From assembly GCA_023253905.1 (NCBI GenBank), contig JALREG010000122.1, forward strand, positions 1-18,112: a stretch of 18,112 nt of DNA, in the 5' to 3' direction. A program made the position numbers and the translations under genes. Below are positions 7,436-14,694 of this stretch, one piece after another. Below the pieces are notes generated by a model. It was not told the DNA's origin, made no database searches, and was given only the letters and a program-made list of their open reading frames with translations. Within the stretch, counting starts at the first letter, position 1. Every line of letters starts with the position of its first letter. The stretch comes from Burkholderiaceae bacterium (GTDB lineage: Bacteria > Pseudomonadota > Gammaproteobacteria > Burkholderiales > Burkholderiaceae).

Positions 7436-8238
7436 CGCGCGGTACGCCAGGCGAGGCCTGCGCGGGTGCCATCAGCCACCGCCCCGCGCGCAGGTCGATA
7501 CTCGCACCCCACCCAGCCCTGCCAGCCGCATTGCGCCGCCACCTCATCCAGTACAGCGAACAGATAGCGATAATTGAGTTCGCCGACATCGGGTTCATGC
7601 CGCTCAGGCACACCTGCGATCTGCAAATGCGAGACGCGCCCGGAGGGCAGCCACTGACGGATCTTCATTGCTACATCACCTTCGACGATCTGGCAGTGAT
7701 AGAGATCCATCTGCACGCCCACATTCGGCTCACCGATTTCCTCGATAAGCGCGTGCGCTTCATCCTGGCGGCTCACGAAATAACGAGGGTTGTCGCGTTG
7801 ATTGAGGGGCTCAATCAGCAACGTGACGCCGAGTGGCGCGGCGCGACGGGCAGCTGCGCGAAAGTTAGCAACATAGGTGGCCCGCAACGATTCATAGGTG
7901 ATCGCTGGCGGCATGATGCCTGCCATCACGTGGACCCGCGGACAGGCAAGTGCCTGCGCGTAAACCAGCGCACGGTCAGTTGCCGCCAGGAATTCCGCCT
8001 CGCGCCCGGGCAGACAGGCGAGTCCTTTCTCGCCCTGGGCCCAGTTGCCGGGCGGTGCATTGAAGAGCACCTGCTTCAGCCCATGGCGAGCCAGTTTGTC
8101 GGCAAGCACCGCCGGTTCATAGTCGTAGGGAAAAAGAAATTCAACCGCCTCGAAGCCATCGGCAGCGGCAGCGCTGAACCGCTCGAGAAAAGGCAATTCC
8201 GGATACAGCATCGACAGGTTGGCGGCAAACTTCGGCAC
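7432..8238 (-). CDS. otnI: 2-oxo-tetronate isomerase / hydroxypyruvate isomerase family
   Basis: The protein has 268 residues and a TIM-barrel fold. The family interconverts hydroxypyruvate and tartronate semialdehyde (Hyi) or 2-oxo- and 3-oxo-tetronate (OtnI). By position, Glu143 in LLIEPLNQRD, Asp178 in QMDLYH, His204 in VSHLQIA and Glu246 in GCEYRP form the metal and acid-base set. The opening PKFAANLSMLYPELPFLERF and the VLFNAPPGNW segment are characteristic. The adjacent otnC and otnK favour the OtnI role over Hyi. The start is GTG at 8238, with AAGGAAAC correctly placed upstream; no ATG fits. It is the last gene of the minus-strand operon, 14 bases after otnC. Its stop overlaps that of the convergent PhyH-like gene. 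Confidence 0.9.
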   Translation of the reverse strand: MPKFAANLSMLYPELPFLERFSAAAADGFEAVEFLFPYDYEPAVLADKLARHGLKQVLFNAPPGNWAQGEKGLACLPGREAEFLAATDRALVYAQALACPRVHVMAGIMPPAITYESLRATYVANFRAAARRAAPLGVTLLIEPLNQRDNPRYFVSRQDEAHALIEEIGEPNVGVQMDLYHCQIVEGDVAMKIRQWLPSGRVSHLQIAGVPERHEPDVGELNYRYLFAVLDEVAAQCGWQGWVGCEYRPARGAVADGTRAGLAWRTAR

Positions 8239-8252
8239 GGCGTTTCCTTCAA

Positions 8253-8918
8253 TTACCAGCGCGCGCCGAATGCGCGACGCAGTTCGTCAATGGCCACCGC
8301 ATCGAGCGGCACCAGGGGCTCGCGCGCGAGACAGACGAGTCGTGCGGTTTCCTCAAGCTCTTCCAGCACGGCCATCGCAGCGGCAGGGCTATCCTGCCAG
8401 ACCGTGGGCCCCAGCCGAGTGAGCATGACCGCACGGATCGGCCGACCTGCACGCCCATAGCTTTCGATATGTTCGGCCACCGCGTCGGCGGCCGCGGGCG
8501 CGCCAGGCCGGTGATAAGGCACCACCGGCACATGACCGACCTTCATCACGAAGTAGGGCGTGATGGGCGGGAGCAGTTCCGTGCCGCAGGCCGCCAATGT
8601 GAGCGTTACGCAGTGAGTGCTGTGGGTGTGAATGATGCAGCGCGTATCGGCGTCCCAGGCCAGCGCCTGCGAATAGATTCTCCGATGCAGCACTGCAGTC
8701 TTACTGGCACGCTCGCCCGAGAGCTGCTGCCCGTCCTGGTCCAGGTGGGCAAGCGCATCGGGGTCGAGAAACCCCAGACAGGCATCGGTGGGGGTAATGA
8801 GCATGCCTCCATCATCGAGCCGCACGCTGATATTGCCAGCCGTGGCATGAACATAGCCGCGATCAAACAGACTTCGTCCGACGCGGCAGATTTCCTCACG
8901 GGCGTGGGATGCATTCAC
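8253..8918 (-). CDS. otnC: 3-oxo-tetronate 4-phosphate decarboxylase (class II aldolase fold)
   Basis: The protein has 221 residues. OtnC decarboxylates 3-oxo-tetronate 4-phosphate to dihydroxyacetone phosphate and CO2, the last step of tetronate degradation. Visible features are TAGNISVRL near 26-34, LITPTDACLG near 40-49, the zinc-binding HTHSTH at about 97-102, KVGHVPVVPYHRPGAP near 126-141 and the C-terminus ELRRAFGARW. The last two resemble known OtnC sequences as I remember them. Compared with fuculose-phosphate aldolase, the general acid Glu appears as Thr74 (SKTAVLH) and the third zinc His position as Leu169 (TRLGPTVW). I believe this is usual for the subfamily. The start is GTG at 8918 within GTGA, overlapping the otnK stop. 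The kinase partner next door supports the call. Confidence 0.9.
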   Translation of the reverse strand: MNASHAREEICRVGRSLFDRGYVHATAGNISVRLDDGGMLITPTDACLGFLDPDALAHLDQDGQQLSGERASKTAVLHRRIYSQALAWDADTRCIIHTHSTHCVTLTLAACGTELLPPITPYFVMKVGHVPVVPYHRPGAPAAADAVAEHIESYGRAGRPIRAVMLTRLGPTVWQDSPAAAMAVLEELEETARLVCLAREPLVPLDAVAIDELRRAFGARW

Positions 8919-10192
8919 GGCGATACGCCTGAGTCGAGTGCGGCAAAGGCGCGGGTGAAGAAATCCTCGGCCCCGAAATTACCCGATTTGAGGCACAGGT
9001 GCAGCCCTTGCCCCCTACCCATGACCTGCGACGCATGACACCACGGGACGCCCGGATCAATCTGCGCACCGATCCTGAGTTGACGGATGCCCAGTGCCTG
9101 CACGCATGCCCCCGAGGTCTCCCCGCCCGCCACCACCAGCCGTCCGACGCCGCGCTCAACCAGCGCCACTGCAATACGCGATAGCGCTGCTTCGACCAAA
9201 CTACCCGCAGCCTCAATACCGAGTTGTGCCTGCGCATCGCGCACAGCTTCAGCGGCAGCGCTCGAGGCGATCAGCAGGGGAACCGATGACAGCCGTGCCA
9301 CGGCTTGATCGATTGCTCGGGCAATCAACCGCTCGCCGTCTGCGGCCAGCTCCAGCGGGTCGAGCGCCAGCACCCAGCCACCTTTCGAGCGGAAATGCGC
9401 AACCTGCGCGAGTGTGGCAAGCGAGCAGCTACCCGAAATCACGACCGATGCCCCCTTGGCTGCTGGCAACGCGGCAGCGCCCAGCGAGGGGGCGATCCCG
9501 AAGTTGGCCGGCAGCGCGATGGCGACACCGGAGCCTGCCGTGATCAGCAGGGCATCGCTTAGCGCCGGTCCCAGGCGAAGCAAATCATCGTTGGAGATGG
9601 CATCCACCACAGCGATTCCCACGCCATCGGCCCGCAACTGCGCCATGCGCTCGCGGATTGCGTTCGAACCCTGCGCCACACAGCGGTAGTCAATCAGCCC
9701 CACCCGACGTCGGCTCTGCGCCTGCATCACGCGAACCAGGTTCGAATCCGTCATGGGCGTGAGCGGGTGATTTCGCATGCCACTGTCGCTTAGCAGCTGC
9801 TCGCCCACAAACAGATGGCCACGAAACACCGTTCGACCGTTATCGGGAAACGCAGGCGTGGTGACTGCGAAATCACAACCGAGCGCGTCCATGAGTGCCT
9901 CGGTTACGGGGCCAATGTTGCCCCGAGGCGTGCTGTCGAAGGTTGAACAGATCTTGAAATAGATCTGCCGCGCGCCCAGCGAGCGCAGCCAGTGAAGCGC
10001 AGCGAGCGATTGCTCGACCGCAAGCAGGGGCTCGATGGTGCGGGACTTGAGTGCCACCACCACTGCGTCGACGTCGGTCTCAAGCGGTTCGGTTGGCACA
10101 CCAATCGTTTGAACGACCCGCATACCGGCTCGCACCAGATTGTTGGCAAGGTCAGTCGCGCCGGTGAAATCGTCGGCGATGCATCCGAGCAT
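8915..10192 (-). CDS. otnK: Four-carbon acid sugar kinase OtnK (former DUF1537)
   Basis: The protein has 425 residues from ATG 10192. OtnK phosphorylates 3-oxo-tetronate with ATP; the family was formerly DUF1537. The N-terminal substrate domain opens with LGCIADDFTGATDLANNLV and contains KICSTFDSTPRGNIGPVTEA and the PAFPDNGRTVFRGHLFVG stretch. The C-terminal nucleotide-binding domain shows VISGSCSLATLAQVAHF, VVAGGETSGACVQALG and LKSGNFGAEDFF. ATG 10192 was preferred because AGGGGGA lies five bases upstream and the conserved ADDFTG begins right after; the open frame continues to 10267 but that extension would overlap the upstream gene and has no family features. The gene follows the TIM-barrel isomerase by 25 bases and overlaps otnC by four. 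Substrate stereochemistry (threonate or erythronate type) cannot be told. Confidence 0.95.
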   Translation of the reverse strand: MLGCIADDFTGATDLANNLVRAGMRVVQTIGVPTEPLETDVDAVVVALKSRTIEPLLAVEQSLAALHWLRSLGARQIYFKICSTFDSTPRGNIGPVTEALMDALGCDFAVTTPAFPDNGRTVFRGHLFVGEQLLSDSGMRNHPLTPMTDSNLVRVMQAQSRRRVGLIDYRCVAQGSNAIRERMAQLRADGVGIAVVDAISNDDLLRLGPALSDALLITAGSGVAIALPANFGIAPSLGAAALPAAKGASVVISGSCSLATLAQVAHFRSKGGWVLALDPLELAADGERLIARAIDQAVARLSSVPLLIASSAAAEAVRDAQAQLGIEAAGSLVEAALSRIAVALVERGVGRLVVAGGETSGACVQALGIRQLRIGAQIDPGVPWCHASQVMGRGQGLHLCLKSGNFGAEDFFTRAFAALDSGVSP

Positions 10193-10217
10193 GAGTCCCC
10201 CTGCCACGTGTGCCCCT

Positions 10218-11090
10218 TCATACCACACAGTCAGGATGGCGCTGGCAAATCGTGGCGAGCACGACATCCGGGTCTATCGACCACCAGTGTCGCGACAGGA
10301 TCTCCACCTCATCAAAGCCGCTGTAGCCCGCGGCCCGCACGCGGCGCCCGAGCGAACCCAGGTCAATCACACCATCGCCCAGCATGCCGCGATCAAGGAG
10401 CAGATCGCGTGTTTCCACCAGCCAGTCACAGATGTGATAAGCGAGCAGCCGATCGGCCCCGGCGCGTGCAAGCGATCGGTCAAGCTCGGGATCCCACCAG
10501 ACATGGTAGGCGTCGACCGCAACGCCCAGTGCCGCAACCGACCCGCCGTCTCGCGGCCGCGCATGCTGCGGGTCGATCTCATCACACAGATCAAGCGCCT
10601 GGGCGAGCGTGTTGACGCAGCAGCGGTCGGCCGCATACATGGGATGGAGCGGCTCGATGGCAAGCGGTACCCCAGCCGCCCGCGCATGGTCCAGAATGGC
10701 GGCGATACCGTCCCGCACCATGGCCCGAGCACCCGCCAGATCGCGCGACCCGGCAGGCAGCCCACCACAAACCAACACCAGACATTTCGCGCCGAGGGTG
10801 GCAGCGTCATCGATCGCGCGCAGGTTGTCTTCAATGGCTGCCCGGCGGCCTGCCTCGGTCGCTGCCGGAAACATGCCGCCTCGGCAGAGCCCGGTGACCG
10901 TGAGCCCATGGGCGCGGATCATCGCCGCGGCGCGCGCTGCCCCGAGCTCCGCCAGCTTGTCTCGCCAGGGCGAAATGCCGGGAATGCCGTGTCGGGCGCA
11001 GGCCTCGATCATTTGCGCGAGATTCCACTGCTCGCGCACCGTAGCGGTGTTGAGCGACAGGGCCGGAATCAAATTGGCAGTCGGATTCAT
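10218..11090 (-). CDS. Sugar phosphate isomerase/epimerase (AP endonuclease 2 fold)
   Basis: The protein has 290 residues and a predicted TIM-barrel of the xylose-isomerase-like / IolE-IolI type. These enzymes use a divalent metal to isomerise, epimerise or dehydrate sugars and inositol derivatives. Putative metal ligands fall at Glu146 (LAIEPLHP), Asp193 (AVDAYHVWWD), His219 (AYHICDW) and Glu263 (FDEVEIL). WNLAQMIEACARHGIPGISPW near the start is the first barrel segment with the usual GxxGISPW ending. ATG 11090 overlaps the stop of the DUF993 gene in an ATGA arrangement, indicating coupled expression. The pair DUF993 plus this kind of isomerase plus a Gfo/Idh dehydrogenase occurs in other bacteria as I recall, but its reaction has not to my knowledge been assigned. 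Confidence 0.85.
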   Translation of the reverse strand: MNPTANLIPALSLNTATVREQWNLAQMIEACARHGIPGISPWRDKLAELGAARAAAMIRAHGLTVTGLCRGGMFPAATEAGRRAAIEDNLRAIDDAATLGAKCLVLVCGGLPAGSRDLAGARAMVRDGIAAILDHARAAGVPLAIEPLHPMYAADRCCVNTLAQALDLCDEIDPQHARPRDGGSVAALGVAVDAYHVWWDPELDRSLARAGADRLLAYHICDWLVETRDLLLDRGMLGDGVIDLGSLGRRVRAAGYSGFDEVEILSRHWWSIDPDVVLATICQRHPDCVV

Positions 11091-12265
11091 TGGACACCGT
11101 GTACGGCCAACAGTGACGTCATCCTGCGGCAGGCGCGCTCAGGGTCAGTAAGCAGCCCAGCCTGATCGGCCAGTCGGAAAATTTCTGCGAAATGAAGAAT
11201 GTTACGCGTGCTCTGCTGACCGCCCACCATCACGAAATGGTCCTGGTGGCCATTGAGCCAAGCCATGAACACCACGCCGGTTTTGTAGAACCGGGTGGGC
11301 GCACGAAAGATATGGCGCGACAGCGGGACCGTGGGCGCGAGGATGCGATGAAAGCGCTCGAGATCCCCAGCGCCGAGCGCATCCAGTGCGGAAGCTGCCG
11401 CGGGTGCGATGGAGTCAAAAATCCCGAGCAAGGCATCGGAATAGCCCTGCGCATCGCCCGCAATCAGCTCGGCAAAATTGAAATCATCTCCGGTGTACAT
11501 GCGGATACCGGGCGCAAGCCTGCGCCGCATGGCGATTTCTCGGTCTTTGTCGAGCAGCGAAATCTTCACGCCGTCAATCCGCGAGGCGTTCCGGTTCAGC
11601 ACGTCCACCGCAACATCCATGGCGGCATTCAGATCAGCATGCCCCCAATAGCCGGCCAGAGCGGGATCAAACATATCCCCCAGCCAGTGAATGATCACGG
11701 GCTCCCTCACCTGGCTCAGCAGATGATCATAGACACGGCCGTAGTCCTCGGGCGAACGTGCGCAGGCAGCGAGCGCACGACTGGCCATCAGAATCAGTTG
11801 GCCCCCCAATGCCTCGATCGCTTCGATCTGCTGTTCATACGCCGCGATGACCTCGGCCACCGTGCGCGACGGGTCGGGCGGGAGATGGTCGGTTCCGGCG
11901 CCGCTCGCCACCCGCGCTGGGCCGCCATGCGGCGAGGCACCGAACGCACGAGCGGCCGCGATCGACCGCCGAATCAGTTCGAGCGAGTTGCCCCAATCAA
12001 GCCCCATGCCGCGCTGGGCAGTGTCCATGGCTTCCGCCACGCCGAAGCCCAGACGCCACAAATGTTCGCGATAGGCGATGGTTCGGTCCCAGTCGATAGC
12101 GGGTTCGAGCCAGGGGTCGACGTTCGAGCGCGGATCAGCCACCACATGCGCGGCCGCATAGGCCACCCGGTTCCAGCCTCGGACAGCAGGCGTCCAGGCG
12201 GGGATGCCGCTCAAGGTGTAGCGATCAAGGGCGCCGCTGGCCGCGGGCAGGATCAAACTTGGCAT
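11087..12265 (-). CDS. DUF993 family, dihydrodipicolinate-synthase-like protein
   Basis: The protein has 392 residues from ATG 12265, which is preceded by AAGGGAG; the open frame extends to 12619 but that part overlaps the upstream gene out of frame and is not family-like. DUF993 proteins are distant relatives of the DapA/N-acetylneuraminate lyase group, which form a Schiff base with a lysine and make or break carbon-carbon bonds of oxo acids. A barrel-strand lysine fits at Lys234 in RIDGVKISLLD, the place where DapA has its catalytic lysine. Other stretches are LPAASGALDRYTLSG at the N-terminus, PVIIHWLGDMFDPALAGYWG (189-208) and RMYTGDDFNFAELIAGD. It sits between the Gfo/Idh dehydrogenase (13-base gap) and the isomerase (4-base overlap). 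No reaction is known for the family; an aldolase role in this pathway is inference. Confidence 0.85.
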   Translation of the reverse strand: MPSLILPAASGALDRYTLSGIPAWTPAVRGWNRVAYAAAHVVADPRSNVDPWLEPAIDWDRTIAYREHLWRLGFGVAEAMDTAQRGMGLDWGNSLELIRRSIAAARAFGASPHGGPARVASGAGTDHLPPDPSRTVAEVIAAYEQQIEAIEALGGQLILMASRALAACARSPEDYGRVYDHLLSQVREPVIIHWLGDMFDPALAGYWGHADLNAAMDVAVDVLNRNASRIDGVKISLLDKDREIAMRRRLAPGIRMYTGDDFNFAELIAGDAQGYSDALLGIFDSIAPAAASALDALGAGDLERFHRILAPTVPLSRHIFRAPTRFYKTGVVFMAWLNGHQDHFVMVGGQQSTRNILHFAEIFRLADQAGLLTDPERACRRMTSLLAVHGVQ

Positions 12266-12278
12266 TGACGCGCTCCCT

Positions 12279-13433
12279 TCAGGCGGGCAAGGGCCCGACA
12301 TCAACCCAGCGACGCTCGCGCCACGACTGCAACGCAGCCTCCACCAGTTGCACGCCTTTCGCGCCCTCGCGCAGGTTCCAGCGGAACGCCCCCCCTTCAA
12401 CCACATGGCGAAGGAAGAGCTCCCATTGCGCCTTGAAAGCATTGTCAAACACCACGGTATCAGGCACCTCCTGCCAGCCATCCATGAACTGAATCGGCTG
12501 CGGCAGGTCAGGATTCCAGACGGGCTTGGGCGTGTTGACCCGCGACTGCGTCCGACACCCCCGAAGCCCGGCGACCGCCGAACCGTGCGTACCATCGACC
12601 TGCAAAGTGAGCAGATCATCGCGGCGCACGCGCACCGCCCACGAACTGTTGAAATGCGCGATCACCCCTGAGGCGAGCTGAAAGGTTGCATACGCCGCAT
12701 CATCAGCTGTCGCGATGTAGGGCTTGCCCTGTTCATCCCAGCGCGTGGGAATATGTGTGGCACCCAGGCAGGATACCGATCGCACCTCGCCGAACAGGTT
12801 GTCGATCACGTAGCGCCAGTGGCAAAGCATGTCGAGGATAATGCCGCCGCCATCCTCGGTACGATAGTTCCAGCTCGGGCGTTGGGCAGGCTGCAGATCA
12901 CCCTCGAACACCCAATAACCAAACTCGCCCCGTACCGACAGAATGCGACCGAAAAAACCGGAGTCGATCAGCATCTTGAGCTTGAGCAGACCCGGCAGCC
13001 AGAGTTTGTCCTGCACCACGCCGTGCCGCACGCCCGCCACCTCTGCGGCTCGCGCGATCCCCAGCGCAGCTTCCATGCTGGTGGCGGACGGCTTCTCGCA
13101 GTAGATGTGTTTGCCAGCCGCAATCGCCTTGTGAATCAGCTCAGGCCGCATCTGGGTCGTTGCGGCGTCAAAGAATACGGTGTCGGCCGGGTTGGCGAGC
13201 GCCGCATCAAGGTCGGTACCCCAGCGCAATCCGCCATGCTGCGCGGCCAGCGCAGCCATTCGATCAGCGCCTCGGCCGATCAGGATCGGATCGGGCATCA
13301 ATCGAGAGCCATCAGACAGCTGTACCCCTCCCTGATCACGAATCGCCTTGATCGATCGGATCAGATGCTGGTTGAGTCCCATCCGGCCAGTGACGCCGTA
13401 CATGATGATGCCAATGCGCTGGGGGTTGCTCAT
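12279..13433 (-). CDS. Gfo/Idh/MocA family NAD(P)-dependent oxidoreductase
   Basis: The protein has 384 residues. The family oxidises sugars, inositols or sugar acids with NAD(P). The Rossmann fold opens with IGIIMYGVTGRMG (the GxTGRM variant of the glycine motif at 13-18). The catalytic YCEKP is at about 111-115 with Lys114, and GGGIILDMLCHWRYV supplies Asp201 and His205, the usual second catalytic pair. The N-terminal motif and length match the subfamily found beside DUF993 genes. ATG 13433 is preceded by CAGGAG at 10-base spacing; the upstream open frame to 13610 lies over hairpin-rich leader DNA. It is the first gene of the six-gene minus-strand operon and is divergent from the MetE-like gene. 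It is a plausible first, oxidising enzyme of the pathway, but the substrate is unknown. Confidence 0.92.
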   Translation of the reverse strand: MSNPQRIGIIMYGVTGRMGLNQHLIRSIKAIRDQGGVQLSDGSRLMPDPILIGRGADRMAALAAQHGGLRWGTDLDAALANPADTVFFDAATTQMRPELIHKAIAAGKHIYCEKPSATSMEAALGIARAAEVAGVRHGVVQDKLWLPGLLKLKMLIDSGFFGRILSVRGEFGYWVFEGDLQPAQRPSWNYRTEDGGGIILDMLCHWRYVIDNLFGEVRSVSCLGATHIPTRWDEQGKPYIATADDAAYATFQLASGVIAHFNSSWAVRVRRDDLLTLQVDGTHGSAVAGLRGCRTQSRVNTPKPVWNPDLPQPIQFMDGWQEVPDTVVFDNAFKAQWELFLRHVVEGGAFRWNLREGAKGVQLVEAALQSWRERRWVDVGPLPA

Positions 13434-13689
13434 CGAGCGCTTCTCCTGAGAAATGTAGGTTGCGCTGCCGTCTGGCAGCGCTCTGCGCAGCGTGCCGGCC
13501 CTCGCCGGCGGGTGCCGCGCGATGTTAACCCGCCCGTCCCTTGCGTGAAAGCGAGCGTCAGTGCGAAGCGAAATCGCCGCTTGTGGACTCTGTAGCGCGC
13601 TGGGTACCATCGGCCGCTGCGTTCCTCGCCGCCCCCTTGTCCAGACAGCCTGATTGCCTGTGACTGCCAGAACCCCTCAGGAGAGTTTC
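13434..13689. promoter_or_regulatory. Divergent intergenic region with two hairpins
   Basis: These 256 bases separate the Gfo/Idh gene from the divergent MetE-like gene, so both operon promoters should be here. I find no convincing -35/-10 pair on either strand. The side nearest the Gfo/Idh gene holds an exact 8-bp stem, GCGCTGCC (13462-13469) with GGCAGCGC (13474-13481), loop GTCT. Next to it is a 6-bp stem, GCCGGC (13494-13499) with GCCGGC (13504-13509). A further short repeat AAGCG/CGCTT lies near 13565-13581. Both stems would lie in the leader RNA, just upstream of the ribosome binding site of the Gfo/Idh gene, and neither is followed by a T run on that strand. Confidence 0.4.
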
Positions 13690-14694
13690 ATGCCCCGTAT
13701 TCGTACGACCGTCGTCGGTTCCTACCCTGTGCCCGAATGGCTGGTCGCGAGCCCGTCGGCCCAGGCCCTCACCGATGCCACCCGGGTCGTGATCCACACC
13801 CAGGAGCGGGCGGGCGTTGATCTGGTCTGCGACGGTGAGCTGTACCGCTTTGATATCAATCATCCCGAAACCAACGGCATGATTGAATATTTCGTTCGGC
13901 CCATGGAAGGCATCACGCAGCGTTTCACCTTCGATGATCTGATTGCCTACCGTAACACCTCGGGAACGCGGTTTCGTACCCGCCCCCCTGGAACCGTCAC
14001 CGGCCCGGTTTCAAGTGGCACCCTTGACCTGCCGCTCGCCTGCGAAAGCGCACGCAGGCTCGCCACCCACCCGTTCAAGTTCACGCTGACCGGCCCGCAC
14101 ATGTTGGCCAAAACCCTGATTGACCGTCACTATCCCGATCTGCCCGCCCTGTGCGACGCCATCGGCGGCGTACTGGCTGAGCAGGTCGCGCACTGCGAGG
14201 CCGACGTGATCCAGGTTGATGAAGCCAATCTTCCAGGCCATGCGGAGGAGTGGGAATGGGCAGCCGCATCAATGAACCGGGTGCTGGATGCGGCGCGCTG
14301 CCCGACGGCCGTGCACCTCTGTTTTGGCAACTACGGCGGCCAGACCATTCAGAAGGGTAGCTGGGATCGCCTGATTGGCTATCTGAACGCGCTCCATGTC
14401 GATCATGTGGTGATGGAGTGCGCCCATCGCCCCGCCGAGGAACTGTCTGCGTTTAGAGAGCTCCGACCCGGTATCGGGTTTGGTCTCGGCGTGATCGACG
14501 TGAAGTCCACCACCATCGAGTCAGCCGAGGAGGTCGCCCGCGCGATCGAGCGCGCAGCAGCCGTGCTGGGAGCCGATCGCATCCGCTACATTCACCCCGA
14601 CTGCGGCTTCTGGATGCTCAAGCGGTCGATCGCCGATGGCAAGATCCGCGCCCTCGCTGCGGGTCGTGATCTGTTCGAGGGCATTCGCCGATGA
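13690..14694 (+). CDS. MetE-like zinc protein, cobalamin-independent methionine synthase family
   Basis: The protein has 334 residues, the size of the C-terminal catalytic barrel of MetE alone. MetE barrels bind zinc that activates a thiol for methyl or alkyl transfer. The zinc set is visible: His209 and Cys211 in AVHLCFGNYGG, Glu243 in VVMECAHRP and Cys305 in IHPDCGFWML. TTVVGSYPVPEWL at the start and VIQVDEANLPGH near 173-184 are family hallmarks. ATG 13690 has AGGAGAG well placed; an earlier in-frame start at 13654 would add residues unlike the family. It overlaps the next gene by ATGA. Relatives include folate-independent methionine synthases and epoxyalkane:coenzyme M transferase; given the catabolic neighbours, a role other than methionine synthesis is likely but unproven. 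Confidence 0.9.
   Translation: MPRIRTTVVGSYPVPEWLVASPSAQALTDATRVVIHTQERAGVDLVCDGELYRFDINHPETNGMIEYFVRPMEGITQRFTFDDLIAYRNTSGTRFRTRPPGTVTGPVSSGTLDLPLACESARRLATHPFKFTLTGPHMLAKTLIDRHYPDLPALCDAIGGVLAEQVAHCEADVIQVDEANLPGHAEEWEWAAASMNRVLDAARCPTAVHLCFGNYGGQTIQKGSWDRLIGYLNALHVDHVVMECAHRPAEELSAFRELRPGIGFGLGVIDVKSTTIESAEEVARAIERAAAVLGADRIRYIHPDCGFWMLKRSIADGKIRALAAGRDLFEGIRR

Noticed and set aside
7396..8460. Long plus-strand open frame (354 codons) opposite the OtnI-like and otnC genes.
   Set aside because: It is antisense to two strongly supported genes, has no recognisable domain and an atypical composition. Long antisense frames are expected in GC-rich genes.
8253..8918. Apparent loss of two class II aldolase active-site residues (Thr74 for Glu, Leu169 for the third zinc His) in OtnC.
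   Set aside because: The comparison is with fuculose aldolase. The stretches SKTAVLH and RLGPTVW, as well as the GARW C-terminus, match my memory of proven OtnC-type proteins, so the changes look typical of the subfamily rather than special here. An alignment with OtnC entries would settle it.
10140..11165. Plus-strand open frame (341 codons) opposite the isomerase gene.
   Set aside because: It lies over a well-supported minus-strand gene, spans gene boundaries and has no domain; a coding shadow.
12266..12619. N-terminal extension of the DUF993 frame by 118 codons.
   Set aside because: It overlaps the end of the Gfo/Idh gene out of frame, while ATG 12265 has an AAGGGAG site and matches the family start.
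13434..13610. N-terminal extension of the Gfo/Idh frame by 59 codons.
   Set aside because: The extension runs through the hairpin-rich intergenic DNA and is not like the family. The Rossmann strand begins directly after ATG 13433, which has a ribosome binding site.
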